Shown: positions 46,879-60,824 of the stretch, one piece after another
Numbering within the stretch: the stretch's first letter is position 1
Layout of the letters: the number at the start of each line of letters is the position of its first letter
Made by a program: the position numbers and the translations under genes
The notes under the pieces: generated by a model
The model's database searches: none
Seen by the model: the letters and a program-made list of their open reading frames with translations, nothing else
Told to the model about the DNA's origin: nothing
NCBI RefSeq assembly: GCF_020096995.1
Contig: NZ_CP083692.1
Location: 1,550,001-1,614,000 of the forward strand
Reading direction: 5' to 3'
Origin: Leucobacter sp. Psy1
GTDB taxonomy: Bacteria > Actinomycetota > Actinomycetes > Actinomycetales > Microbacteriaceae
DNA length: 64,000 nt

Positions 46879-47829
46879 ATGAGCGGAGATGAGTGGCGGG
46901 GGCGAGCGGCGTGGGATGATCGGAGGATGCAGGATTGGGAGTACGACGCGGATCGGTTGCGCAGCGCCCGAGGGATGTTCCCCGATCTCGCGGCGCGCCT
47001 CGATGCAGCGCTCGCGCGATACGGTCGATCGAGCTCCGCGGGTAGCTCTCAGGAGCGCGGACCTGGGACGGGCAGTGCGGACGACCTCGACGCCTGGCTC
47101 GACGCCGGCGCTGCGCGGCTCCGGTCAGGTGAATTCGCCGCTGCGGGGTTCTCCGAGATCGTCGACTCGGACGCGCGCACGCGCGCCGAACGCGACTTCG
47201 CCGCAGCGCGCACCGTAGCGGGATGGGCGGGTATCGAGCTGCCCGAACCGGAAGCGTTCGCTGCCGCTGGAATCGATCTCGTGAGACTCGGGGAGCGGCT
47301 TGCCGCCGATCCGGATCTCGTCGCCGTGCCGGCACCATTCGGTCTCGGACGCGAAGCCTGGGATGAGCTCTTCGTCCGCGCTGCCGAGCGATTTCCGACC
47401 GTGCTCACGGGGCAGCGCGGTCTCGCGCTGTCGCAGGAGGCTGAGCGAGAGTTCACCCTGCTCGATCAGCCGGCTGCGGAAGCCGTGATCCGGGTCGGCG
47501 GGGGCGTCGACGAGCGCGGTACGCGGACGCCCTCGTGGACGCTGCGCCTCATCCCCGCGAGCCCCGCCCCTCCGCTGCTCGGACTGGGCTTCGCGCACGG
47601 GCCCCATGTGACCCTCCCTGAGATGCTCATGCTACAGCTGAGTCGGCTGGCGGACGGTGAGAGTGATCCGCTCGATTCGAACAGCTTCACCTGGCTCGCA
47701 CATCCGCTCGGGGACGGCAAGCTCGGGGCCAGGCACATTTTCGACGACGCTGAGGGCGTCGTGCGGGTGAGCACCCGCGGTGTCTTCAACCAGGGACCGC
47801 ACATGGGGGCCAGGCAACCGGTCTCCTGA
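46879..47829 (+). CDS. Uncharacterised protein downstream of the AAA-VWA pair
   Basis: 316 residues, family not recognised. An excellent gaggagg Shine-Dalgarno (46864-46870) precedes the ATG. The N-terminal half is helical and charged (DWEYDADRLRSARGMF, LAARLDAALARYG) with a Gly/Ser-rich linker near residues 50-65. The C-terminal third looks beta-rich (SWTLRLIPASPAPPLLGLGF, RHIFDDAEGVVRVSTRGVF). It has no Cys, no signal peptide and no membrane helix, so it is probably cytoplasmic. It follows the VWA gene by 66 bp on the same strand and may be the client, adaptor or effector of the AAA-VWA machine; that is inference. Confidence 0.75.
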   Translation: MSGDEWRGRAAWDDRRMQDWEYDADRLRSARGMFPDLAARLDAALARYGRSSSAGSSQERGPGTGSADDLDAWLDAGAARLRSGEFAAAGFSEIVDSDARTRAERDFAAARTVAGWAGIELPEPEAFAAAGIDLVRLGERLAADPDLVAVPAPFGLGREAWDELFVRAAERFPTVLTGQRGLALSQEAEREFTLLDQPAAEAVIRVGGGVDERGTRTPSWTLRLIPASPAPPLLGLGFAHGPHVTLPEMLMLQLSRLADGESDPLDSNSFTWLAHPLGDGKLGARHIFDDAEGVVRVSTRGVFNQGPHMGARQPVS

Positions 47830-47841
47830 GCGTGCGACCGG

Positions 47842-48408
47842 CTACTCCCAGACGCTCGGAGCTTCGGCGCGCGTCGCAGGGAGCCGCACCGCCTCGGCCC
47901 ACTCGAGGATGTCGGCCGGGACCGTGAGCAGCGCGGGGTCGGCTCCGGTCCGCTCGATCACCTCGGACATCGGCACGGTGCCGCCCGACCGGCGGAGGAT
48001 TCTGGCACGCACGACGGCGCGCGCGTAGACCTCAGGGCGACGCCGGGCGTCGGGCCGGACGAAGCGCTGCTCCATGTAGACGGCACGGTCGTCGAACCCG
48101 AGGATCCGCGACTCGATCCAGAAACGCTGCCACGGGTTCAGCGACTTCCGGTACGAGATGGTCTGGCTCACGACCACGGGATACCAGCGCTCCCGCCTGA
48201 ACACGTCGAGCACGCCGTTCCGCTGGATCAGGTCGAAACGACCGACGTCCATGATGGACAGGTACTTGCCGTTGTTCACGTGACCGAGCACGTCGAGATC
48301 GGTCGGCCACACGCGGAAGCGGGAGCGCGAGACCGCTTCGAAACCGATGCGGCGGCCTCGGGGACCGACGAAGAGCAGGTGCCACAGAGTGCGGAAGAGC
48401 ATGTGCAT
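47842..48408 (-). CDS. Hotdog-fold acyl-CoA thioesterase (4HBT/THEM6-like)
   Basis: 188 residues with the single-hotdog signature VWPTDLDVLGHVNNGKYLSI and a following VGRFDLIQR helix. YPVVVSQTISYRKSLNPWQ is also typical of THEM6-like thioesterases. These hydrolyse acyl-CoA or aryl thioesters; the substrate is unknown. Leaderless start: TAGGCT at 48415-48420 ends 7 nt before the ATG. It is convergent with the unknown gene, 12 bp from it, and divergent from efp. Confidence 0.85.
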   Translation of the reverse strand: MHMLFRTLWHLLFVGPRGRRIGFEAVSRSRFRVWPTDLDVLGHVNNGKYLSIMDVGRFDLIQRNGVLDVFRRERWYPVVVSQTISYRKSLNPWQRFWIESRILGFDDRAVYMEQRFVRPDARRRPEVYARAVVRARILRRSGGTVPMSEVIERTGADPALLTVPADILEWAEAVRLPATRAEAPSVWE

Positions 48409-48414
48409 GGGGGG

Positions 48415-48420
48415 AGCCTA
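48415..48420 (-). promoter_or_regulatory. -10 element for a leaderless thioesterase transcript
   Basis: On the minus strand TAGGCT is followed by six C residues and then the ATG, placing the likely transcription start at the start codon. Confidence 0.6.
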
Positions 48421-48500
48421 GTCTGCGGATTCGTACGAGCCCGAGCGCGCTGTGGGAACGCCACAACCGCCAGTGCTGAGAAGCGCCGGCGGCGAGGATG

Positions 48501-48506
48501 TAGGAT
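48501..48506 (+). promoter_or_regulatory. Putative efp promoter (-10)
   Basis: TAGGAT lies 54 nt before the efp ATG, giving a leader of ~47 nt with an accggag Shine-Dalgarno. Confidence 0.45.
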
Positions 48507-48559
48507 GGTCTGGCGCGATCCCGCGCCCGAATCGTACTGAACCGGAGACTACACGGCAC

Positions 48560-49123
48560 ATGGCATCCTCGAACGACATCAAGAACGGCACCGTCATCAA
48601 GGAGAACGGTCAGCTCTGGAGCGTGGTCGAGTTCCAGCACGTGAAGCCTGGCAAGGGCGGGGCGTTCGTGCGCACCAAGCAGAAGAACGTGCTGTCGGGC
48701 AAGATCATCGACAAGACCTACAATGCCGGAGCGAAGATCGAGACCGCGCTCGTCGACCGTCGCGACTACCAGTACCTGTACCAGGACGGCAACGACTTCG
48801 TCTTCATGGACCAGGCCGATTACGATCAGCTGACCGTGTCGGGCACTGTCGTCGGCGACGCCTCGAAGTTCATGCTCGAGAACCAGCAGGTGCAGATCGC
48901 CCTGCACGAGGGGGACCCGCTCTACGTCGAGCTGCCCCCGTCGGTCGTGCTCGAGGTCACCTACACCGAGCCAGGGCTGCAGGGGGACCGTTCGACCGGT
49001 GGTACCAAGTCGGCGACGGTCGAGACCGGCGCCGAGATCCAGGTGCCGCTGTTCCTCGAGACCGGCACCCGCGTCAAGGTCGACACCCGTACGGGTGACT
49101 ACCTCGGCCGCGTCAACGACTAG
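48560..49123 (+). CDS. efp: Translation elongation factor P
   Basis: 187 residues with the three beta-barrel domains of EF-P. The tip loop [12 protein letters not shown] carries the Lys that is post-translationally modified in some bacteria. [22 protein letters not shown] and the C-terminal [18 protein letters not shown] are signatures. EF-P relieves ribosome stalling at polyproline. It begins the efp-nusB-pyr run, with nusB 9 bp downstream. Confidence 0.97.
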   Translation: MASSNDIKNGTVIKENGQLWSVVEFQHVKPGKGGAFVRTKQKNVLSGKIIDKTYNAGAKIETALVDRRDYQYLYQDGNDFVFMDQADYDQLTVSGTVVGDASKFMLENQQVQIALHEGDPLYVELPPSVVLEVTYTEPGLQGDRSTGGTKSATVETGAEIQVPLFLETGTRVKVDTRTGDYLGRVND

Positions 49124-49132
49124 GCGCGGGGA

Positions 49133-49549
49133 GTGAGCGCACGCACCAAGGCCCGCAAGCGCGCCCTGGACATGCTGTTCCAGGCCGACGTTCGCGGCGA
49201 ACGGCTCTCGGCCGTCGTCCATGCCGAGGCTCAGCGAGCCTCGGGCGAACCCGATCGAATGGCCTCGTGGCTCTATGCCCGCGAGATCGTCGACGGGGTC
49301 GATGATCACCGCGACGAGATCGACGAGCTCATCGCGACGTACGCGCAAGGCTGGACGCTCGAGCGCATGCCGAACATCGACCGGGCGCTGCTGCGGCTCG
49401 CGAGCTGGGAGATCCTGCACAACGCCGAGGTCCCCGCCGCCGTCGCGATCGATGAGGCCGTGGAGCTCGCCAAGGAGCTCTCGACCGAGGACTCCGGTCG
49501 GTTCGTGAACGGTGTGCTCGGTCGCATCGCAGAGCACCGCGCGGCCTAG
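49133..49549 (+). CDS. nusB: Transcription antitermination factor NusB
   Basis: 138 residues starting at GTG, all-helical. The basic start ARTKARKRALDMLFQADVRG and MPNIDRALLRLASWEILH with VPAAVAIDEAVELAKEL are diagnostic. NusB with NusE binds boxA RNA for rRNA antitermination. It lies 9 bp after efp, so the two are probably co-transcribed; pyrR follows after 118 bp with its own promoter. Confidence 0.96.
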   Translation: MSARTKARKRALDMLFQADVRGERLSAVVHAEAQRASGEPDRMASWLYAREIVDGVDDHRDEIDELIATYAQGWTLERMPNIDRALLRLASWEILHNAEVPAAVAIDEAVELAKELSTEDSGRFVNGVLGRIAEHRAA

Positions 49550-49591
49550 TCTTCGCCCGCAGTCGGGCGCGGCGCCACCCGGTGTGCCAGC

Positions 49592-49612
49592 GCGCACCTG
49601 GTGCGCTATGAT
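49592..49612 (+). promoter_or_regulatory. pyr operon promoter with palindrome in the -35/-10 spacer
   Basis: TATGAT (49607-49612) is a good -10. Directly before it, 49592-49606 reads gcgcacc-t-ggtgcgc, a perfect inverted repeat with 7-bp arms, placed where a repressor could block RNA polymerase. No cognate regulator is identified. Confidence 0.55.
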
Positions 49613-49627
49613 CGACGGAGGCTTTTC

Positions 49628-51168
<1,541 letters not shown>

Positions 51169-51172
<4 letters not shown>

Positions 51173-52575
51173 CCGCCCCCGATACGAGCCTGCTGATCCG
51201 AGGCGCTCGCCTCGCGGGCGATCTCACCGATCGCGGTGCGAACGGGACGGCGCCCGATCTTGCGTCGGCGCCCGTCGTCGACCTCCGTATCGCCGGAGGC
51301 ATCATCGCCGAGCGGAGCGCTCCCGGATCGCGGCTCGACGCCCGAGAGGGCGAACGCGTGATCGAGGCGGACGGTCTCGTCGCCTTGACGGGTCTCGTGG
51401 ATCTCCACACCCACCTGCGCGAGCCGGGGTTCGAGCAGTCGGAGACGGTACTGACCGGCACGCGCGCGGCAGCCGCCGGCGGGTTCACGACCGTCTTCCC
51501 GATGGCCAACACCATGCCCGTCGCCGATACCGCCGGCGTGGTGGAGCAGGTGCAGGCCCTCGGTGACGCAGCCGGGTACGCGACCGTGCGGCCGATCGGT
51601 GCGGTGACCGAGGATCTGGCGGGTGAGCGGCTCAGCGAGATCGGCGCCATGGCGCAGTCCCGCGCAGCGGTGCGCGTCTTCTCGGACGACGGGAAGTGCG
51701 TGCACGACCCGCTGCTCATGCGGCGCGCGCTCGAGTACGTGAAGACGTTCGACGGCGTCATTGCGCAGCACGCGCAGGATCCGCGCCTGACCGAGGGCGC
51801 CCAGATGAACGAGGGCGTGCTCTCCAGCGAGCTGGGGCTCAAGGGCTGGCCGGCCGTCGCCGAGGAGTCGATCATCGCCCGCGACGTGCTGCTCGCCGAG
51901 CACGTCGGCGCGCGCCTGCACATCTGCCACCTCTCGACGGCGGGCTCCGTCGAGGTCATCCGGTGGGCGAAGGCACGGGGCGTGCAGGTGACGGCAGAGG
52001 TCACGCCGCACCATCTCATCCTGACCGAGGAGCTTGCGAGGACGTACGATCCGCGCTACAAGGTGAACCCGCCTCTGCGCAGCGACCGAGACGTCCGCGC
52101 GCTTCGGGAGGCCGTGGCCGACGGTGTCATCGACATCATCGCGACGGATCACGCTCCGCACCCCGTTGAGGCGAAGGAGTGCGAGTGGGACGCCGCGGCG
52201 TTCGGCATGGTCGGCCTGGAGTCGGCTCTGCCGATCGCGATCCTGACGCTCATCGAGGGCGGGCACGCGAGCTGGGCGGAGGTCGAGCGCCTGCTTTCGC
52301 AGCAGCCCGCGGAGATCGGTCGGCTCGAGGGGCACCCGACGGAGCTCGCCGCGGGGCAACCGGCCGACCTCGTGCTCGTCAACCCTGGCGCATCGAGCGT
52401 CTTCGACCTCGCTCGCCTGCAGGGGCGCAGCGTGAACTCGCCGTTCCTCGGCATGGAACTGCCTGGCAGGGTCCACACCACGATCCGCCGTGGCGTCGTG
52501 ACCGTGGACGACGGCGTGCTCGTCGACGCGGAGACCGTCGCCGCTCACGCCGCCACCTGGGTCGCCTCCCGATGA
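51169..52575 (+). CDS. pyrC: Dihydroorotase
   Basis: 468 residues from the ATG at 51169 (aggagg Shine-Dalgarno nearby), slightly longer than usual because of an N-terminal insertion around residues 15-32. It is a class I (type I) amidohydrolase: [10 protein letters not shown] (metal-binding His pair), [18 protein letters not shown] and IATDHAPHP (catalytic Asp). It cyclises carbamoylaspartate to dihydroorotate. Its 4-nt overlaps with pyrB and the next gene support one transcript. Confidence 0.96.
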
Positions 52576-53117
52576 ACGCAACAACGCTCGCGACGATCAT
52601 GGGGATCTGCGCGATCCCCATACTGGCGGCCATGTGGTTCGCCTGGCGCGCGCGCCTGCGCCGCGACCGGGAGGTGCCGCTCGCGCAGCACGCCCCCGCG
52701 GGCCGTATCGTCGCCGAGATCCCGCGTATCAGCTACATCTCGACGACACCGGCCGGGTCCCCGTTCGAGCGCATCGCGCTGCCGGGTCTCGCGTACCGCG
52801 GGCAGGCCGCCGTGACCATCCGCACCGATGGCGTCACGGTTGCCGTGAATGGCGAGCAGCCGGTGCACGTCGCGGCCGAGGACGTGGCCGGTGCGGCGAC
52901 GTCACGGGCTCGCGTCGGTAAGGCGGTCGAGCGCGACGGTCTCGCCCTGCTCCTCTGGCGCTCGGGGGACCGCGAGCTCGAGTCGGGGTTCCGGGCGCTC
53001 ACCTCGGCCGACCAGCACACCTTCATCACCGCGATCGATGAGATCGCCGCACACACTTCAGATACTCCACGGCCGCTTCAGGCCGACGAACCCCACACCA
53101 CCCAGGAGGATGCGTGA
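52572..53117 (+). CDS. Pyr-operon single-pass membrane protein, unknown function
   Basis: 181 residues with an N-terminal membrane helix ([21 protein letters not shown]), a basic RARLRRDR stop-transfer, and a cytoplasmic domain that looks beta-rich and PH-like ([39 protein letters not shown]). Similar proteins occur between pyrC and carA in other actinobacteria, from recollection; their role is unknown. It overlaps pyrC and carA by 4 nt each, so it is translated with the pathway enzymes. Confidence 0.8.
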   Translation: MNATTLATIMGICAIPILAAMWFAWRARLRRDREVPLAQHAPAGRIVAEIPRISYISTTPAGSPFERIALPGLAYRGQAAVTIRTDGVTVAVNGEQPVHVAAEDVAGAATSRARVGKAVERDGLALLLWRSGDRELESGFRALTSADQHTFITAIDEIAAHTSDTPRPLQADEPHTTQEDA

Positions 53118-54292
53118 CTCCCACACCCACCGCGGAGATCCCCGCCGCCGTGCTCGTTCTCGAGGACGGCACCCGCTACACCGGTAAGGCCTACGGCGCG
53201 ACCGGTCAGACGCTCGGCGAGATCGTCTTCTCCACCGGCATGACCGGCTACCAGGAGACTCTCACCGACCCGTCGTACGCCGGCCAGATCGTGCTCATGA
53301 CGGCTCCCCACATCGGCAACACCGGCGCCAACGACACCGACATGGAGTCGCGCAAGATCTGGGTTTCCGGGTTCATCGTGCGCGATCCCGCCCGCCGCGT
53401 CTCCAACTTCCGCTCGGAGCGTCCACTGGACGACGACCTCGTACGTGACGGCGTGGTCGGCATCTCGGGCATCGACACCCGTGCGGTGACGCGCCACATC
53501 CGGTCGGCCGGTGCCATGCGGGCGGGCGTGTTCTCGGGTGAGGCGCTCGAGCTCAGCGACGCGGAGCAGCTGGCGCTCGTCACGAGTCAGGACGGGATGG
53601 CAGGGAAGAACCTGTCCGCCGAGGTCACGACGCCCGAGCGCTACGATGTGCCGGCCGCCGAGGGCGTCGAGCGCGTCGGCTCGATCGCCGTTCTCGATCT
53701 CGGGGTCAAGCGCGCGACGATCCAGTACCTCTCCGAGCACGGGTTCGACGTGATCGTGCTCCCCGCGACCACGACCCCAGACGAGCTCAGGGAGATCGCC
53801 CCCGACTCGCTCTTCTACTCGAACGGACCGGGAGATCCTGCCGCGAGCGACGCGCAGGTCGAGGTGCTCCGCGAGCTCCTGCGCGACGGTGTGCCGTACT
53901 TCGGCATCTGCTTCGGCAACCAGCTGCTCGGGCGGGCGCTCGGCTTCGGCACGTACAAGCTGCCCTTCGGCCACCGCGGCATCAATCAGCCGGTGCTCGA
54001 CAAGCGCACCGGGCGCGTCGAAATCACGGCTCAGAACCACGGTTTCGCGGTCGATGCCCCGCTCGAGGGCGAACTCGAGTCGTCCGAGGGATTCGGCCGG
54101 GTCCAGGTAAGCCACTACAGTCTCAACGACCACGTGGTCGAGGGACTCGAGTGCCTCGACATCCCGGCCTTCTCCGTCCAGTACCACCCCGAGGCCGCGG
54201 CCGGGCCGCACGACGCCTTCTACCTCTTCGACCGCTTCCGCGCGCTGGTTTCCGACCGCGCCGCAGGCACCTCGACCCAGGAGACCAAGTAA
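53114..54292 (+). CDS. carA: Carbamoyl phosphate synthetase small (glutaminase) subunit
   Basis: 392 residues starting at GTG. The N-terminal domain has [20 protein letters not shown]. The class I glutaminase has the nucleophile C266 in [15 protein letters not shown] and the His/Glu of [10 protein letters not shown]. It supplies ammonia from glutamine to CarB. The stop is followed at once by the carB ATG. Confidence 0.97.
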   Translation: MTPTPTAEIPAAVLVLEDGTRYTGKAYGATGQTLGEIVFSTGMTGYQETLTDPSYAGQIVLMTAPHIGNTGANDTDMESRKIWVSGFIVRDPARRVSNFRSERPLDDDLVRDGVVGISGIDTRAVTRHIRSAGAMRAGVFSGEALELSDAEQLALVTSQDGMAGKNLSAEVTTPERYDVPAAEGVERVGSIAVLDLGVKRATIQYLSEHGFDVIVLPATTTPDELREIAPDSLFYSNGPGDPAASDAQVEVLRELLRDGVPYFGICFGNQLLGRALGFGTYKLPFGHRGINQPVLDKRTGRVEITAQNHGFAVDAPLEGELESSEGFGRVQVSHYSLNDHVVEGLECLDIPAFSVQYHPEAAAGPHDAFYLFDRFRALVSDRAAGTSTQETK

Positions 54293-57585
<3,293 letters not shown>

Positions 57586-57589
<4 letters not shown>

Positions 57590-58473
57590 GCGTGCTGTCG
57601 TTCGGTGACCGGCTCGCTGCGGAGTTCGCAGCGAGCCGGCACCTGTGCGCCGGGATCGACCCGCACGCCGGCTTGCTGGGCGATTGGGGGCTCGACGACG
57701 ACGCAGCGGGCGCAGAGCGCATGGGCAGGGATGTGGTGGCCGCCGCCGCCGGAGTGGCGGCGTGCGTGAAGCCTCAGATCTCATTCTTCGAGCGGTTCGG
57801 CTCGGCAGGATTTGCGGCGCTCGAGCGGGTGCTCGCCGACGCGCGCTCCGCCGGCCTGATCGTGATCGCGGACGCCAAGCGCGGTGATATCGGCTCCACG
57901 TTCGCGGCGTACGCCGAAGCCTGGCTGAGCGAGGGCTCTCCGCTCGAGGCCGATGCGCTCACGGTGTCGCCCTACATGGGCGCGGGCATGCTCGCCCAGG
58001 CGGACGGCGCCGTGCGTGCGCACGGGAAGGGGCTCTTCGTGCTCGCGGCGACCTCGAACCCCGAGGCGCGTGCCGTGCAGACCGCGGTGCGGGAGGACGG
58101 CCGCACGGTTGCCTCGGCAATGGTGGCCGACGCCGTCGAGGTGAATCAGGAACTTGCGCCCGCCGGCATCGGCACAGGCGCCGTCGGTTCGCTCGGGGTC
58201 GTTCTGGGGGCGACGCTGCGCCTCGCCGAATTCGGAATCGACACCGACGCGTACGATGACGGACCTGCGCTCCCGGTGCTCGCGCCGGGCTTCGGCCACC
58301 AGGGCGCCCGCATCGAGGACGCTGCCGAACTGTTCGGCGGACTCGGCCGTGCGCTCCTCGCGAACGAATCACGGAGTATCCTCTCGGGAGGACCGAGTGG
58401 GCTTGCCGCTCGGGTGCAGGAGCGGGCCGCAGCCATCGCGGCCGCGCTGAGTGACGGGAAAGGACTGGCATGA
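57586..58473 (+). CDS. pyrF: Orotidine-5'-phosphate decarboxylase (class 2)
   Basis: 295 residues, the longer class 2 form found in actinobacteria. Signatures: [29 protein letters not shown] and the catalytic [21 protein letters not shown] (Lys/Asp tetrad). It converts OMP to UMP. Dihydroorotate dehydrogenase (pyrD) and pyrE are not in the window. ATGA overlaps tie it to gmk downstream and GTGA to carB upstream. Confidence 0.96.
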
Positions 58474-59372
58474 GTGATCATCGAGCGCCGGCGATGCCGG
58501 AGGTCGATCGTATCGCAGCGAACCGCGCCGCTATTGAGGCGCGGCGTGCTCGCGCCGAGCTCAAGCGCCGGCTGCGTGCCGGTGAGGTATCGCCTCTGCT
58601 CGTTCTCGGACAGGCGGATGACGCCGAGAGCGCTGCAGCCCGTCTGCGTGTCACGGACTACCTGCTCTCGTTCCCGGCGATCGGCCCGACGAAGCTGGAG
58701 CGACTGCTCGACTCGCTCGCCATCTCGCCGAAGAAGCGCCTGGGCGGTCTCGGCCGTCAGCAGCGCGCCCGCTTGGAGACGTTCGTGCGGGAACGCCTGG
58801 GCGTGACGGTTGGCACCGGAGCGCCGCTCACGGTGCTCGCCGGACCCACCGCAGTCGGCAAGGGGACCGTCGCCGCCTACATCCGCGAACACTTTCCCGA
58901 GGTGAAGCTCTCAGTGTCGGCCACGACCCGGGCGCCCCGCCCCGGCGAAGTCGAGGGGCAGCACTACTTCTTCGTCGATGACGAGGGCTTCGACCGTATG
59001 CTCGCGCAGGACGAGCTGCTCGAGTGGGCCACCGTGCACAATTCGTACCGGTACGGCACGCCGCGCGGACCCGTTCTGGAGGCCGCGGCGAACGGTGAAC
59101 TCGTGCTGCTCGAGATCGACTTGCAGGGGGCCCGCCAGGTGCGCGCGAGTATGCCCGACGCTCGGCTCGTCTTCCTTGCCCCGCCGACATGGGACGAGCT
59201 CGTCAACCGGCTCGTCGGCCGGGGCACCGAGGGCGAGGAGGAGCGGACCAGGCGCCTCGAGACGGCGAAGGTCGAACTCGCCGCCGCCGACGAGTTCGAC
59301 GCCGTCATCGTGAACGATGAGGTGCCCAAGGCTGCCGCCCGCCTGGTGGAGCTCATGCGGGGCGACGGATAG
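58470..59372 (+). CDS. gmk: Fusion of actinobacterial IHF (mIHF) domain with guanylate kinase
   Basis: 300 residues, against ~200 for guanylate kinase alone. Residues ~20-110 match mIHF/sIHF, the actinobacterial nucleoid protein: [17 protein letters not shown], then the helix-hairpin segment [16 protein letters not shown] and [14 protein letters not shown]. The kinase follows: P-loop GPTAVGKGT (125-133), [20 protein letters not shown] (GMP-binding) and [12 protein letters not shown]. Gmk phosphorylates GMP to GDP. In mycobacteria and Streptomyces mIHF is a separate gene just before gmk; here one frame covers both with no stop or second start signal. Confidence 0.93.
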   Translation: MSDHRAPAMPEVDRIAANRAAIEARRARAELKRRLRAGEVSPLLVLGQADDAESAAARLRVTDYLLSFPAIGPTKLERLLDSLAISPKKRLGGLGRQQRARLETFVRERLGVTVGTGAPLTVLAGPTAVGKGTVAAYIREHFPEVKLSVSATTRAPRPGEVEGQHYFFVDDEGFDRMLAQDELLEWATVHNSYRYGTPRGPVLEAAANGELVLLEIDLQGARQVRASMPDARLVFLAPPTWDELVNRLVGRGTEGEEERTRRLETAKVELAAADEFDAVIVNDEVPKAAARLVELMRGDG

Positions 59373-59418
59373 TCCGATGGTCGTCTTCGCCGAGGCCGAC
59401 CTGCAGGGAGTGACCTCG

Positions 59419-60336
59419 ATGACCGCCTTCGAGGCCATCGGGATCCCGATGGCGCTCGTGGGAGCGGTGCTGCTCGCGTTCGGTGCGCAGTTCCAGTCGC
59501 GCGGCTTGAACAAGGTCGAGCGGATCACGGGCCAGAGCGCCGGGTCCGGGCTGTCGCTCCGGCACATCCTGAGCCTCCTGAAGCGACCGTCGTGGGTGAC
59601 CGGCACGCTGCTGCTCGGCCTCGCCGTGGTCTTCCAGATCGGCTCGCTGTCGTTCGCACCGCTCATCGTGGTCCAGCCCATCGGCGTGGTCGCGCTCGTC
59701 ATCACCACGACGCTCAACGCGCGCATGTCCCGGGTGCACATCGGCGGACGCGCGCGCATCTCGCTCGCGATGTGCGTTATCGGGATCGTCGCGTTCGTGA
59801 CGATCGCGGCGTTCAATGCGACGAACCGCGAGGTGACCGACGCCAAGCTCATCACGATCCTCATCGCGTTCTCGGTCGTGCTGGTCGGAGCGGTGGTGCT
59901 GTTCCTCGCTGTCAGGCACCGCAGGGTCGCCCTGTTCTACATTGTCGGCGCCGGAGTGCTCTACGGCTTCGTCGTGACCTTCGCGAAAGCCGTGATCGGG
60001 CGCCTGCAGCAGGGGGAGTTCGAGTGGCTCACCTGGCTGTGCGTCGCTGCCCTGCTCATCGGCGCCCTGCTCGGCATGGTCTTCGTGCAGAACGCCTACT
60101 CGTCAGGCCCGCCCGATCTCGTCGTCGCCGGTCTCACGGTCATCGACCCGCTCGTCGCCGTGCTCATCGGCATCACGGTGCTCAACGAGGCCGCGAACGC
60201 CACCTGGTGGGCGATGATCCTCTGGGGACTGTCGGCCGTCGTCGCCGTCATCGGCGTGCTCGGGCTCGCCCGCTTCCACCCCCAGGTCGGCAAGTCGCAC
60301 ACCGACCCGACCGGGCCGGTGCAGGTTCCACGGTAG
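59419..60336 (+). CDS. DMT/NIPA-like multi-pass membrane transporter
   Basis: About 305 residues from the ATG at 59419 (agggag Shine-Dalgarno 8 nt upstream); ATG 59377 would add 14 residues. About nine membrane helices, beginning IPMALVGAVLLAFGAQFQ. It includes FAPLIVVQPIGVVALVITT and DLVVAGLTVIDPLVAVLIGI, the paired-repeat pattern of drug/metabolite and NIPA-like carriers. The substrate is unknown; Mg2+ has been proposed for eukaryotic NIPA relatives. It is followed by a terminator shared with the convergent gene. Confidence 0.82.
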   Translation: MTAFEAIGIPMALVGAVLLAFGAQFQSRGLNKVERITGQSAGSGLSLRHILSLLKRPSWVTGTLLLGLAVVFQIGSLSFAPLIVVQPIGVVALVITTTLNARMSRVHIGGRARISLAMCVIGIVAFVTIAAFNATNREVTDAKLITILIAFSVVLVGAVVLFLAVRHRRVALFYIVGAGVLYGFVVTFAKAVIGRLQQGEFEWLTWLCVAALLIGALLGMVFVQNAYSSGPPDLVVAGLTVIDPLVAVLIGITVLNEAANATWWAMILWGLSAVVAVIGVLGLARFHPQVGKSHTDPTGPVQVPR

Positions 60337-60355
60337 GAATCCCGCACCGGCCCGG
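60311..60355. terminator. Bidirectional hairpin at the end of the transporter gene
   Basis: A perfect 12-bp GC-rich stem (60311-60322 with 60344-60355) has a 21-nt loop that includes the transporter stop codon. The convergent small-protein gene ends 20 bp further on. Confidence 0.65.
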
Positions 60356-60375
60356 AGGGTGGTGCCGCAGCGCGG

Positions 60376-60645
60376 TTAGCGCTCTTCGTTCTGCAGGGCG
60401 AGGCCCAGTGCGAACAGAGTCGGGGCGGCTGCGCACGCCGTGCGCGATGCGCCGCCCTCGCTCCGGTTCCGGGAGAAGAGCCAGCCGATACCGGCGAACG
60501 CGACGGCGACCAGACCAGCGGCGAACGCGTGGTTGCTCCGGATGCCGAAGTCGCCGAGCGTGCGGATCGGGTTGAGATCCGCAGCCTGCTCAGCCCGCTT
60601 GCGTGCCTTCTTCAGTGCCTTCTTCGCGTCTTTCCGAGTGCTCAT
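60376..60645 (-). CDS. Small membrane protein, unknown function
   Basis: 89 residues from the ATG at 60645 (ggagg Shine-Dalgarno at 60654-60658); a TTG two codons earlier is possible. A very basic N-terminus (STRKDAKKALKKARKRAEQ) is followed by one or two hydrophobic segments (FAAGLVAVAFAGIGWLF, AAPTLFALGLAL). I do not recognise the family. It lies between the transporter and a tRNA gene and is probably monocistronic. Confidence 0.65.
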   Translation of the reverse strand: MSTRKDAKKALKKARKRAEQAADLNPIRTLGDFGIRSNHAFAAGLVAVAFAGIGWLFSRNRSEGGASRTACAAAPTLFALGLALQNEER

Positions 60646-60824
60646 CCGCAATGCCTCCGTCGTGGGTCAGGGCGCGGGTCTCGCGCCGCATGTTCTTCCA
60701 TTCTGGCGTACGCGACTGGACACGCGCACACCCTTGCGGCGCGCAGTGTTTTCCGACACGCGTATGGGACGGTTCGCGTACGGCGATCTCATCCGCGTAC
60801 GGCTCCGACAGGAGGAGCGGGCAG

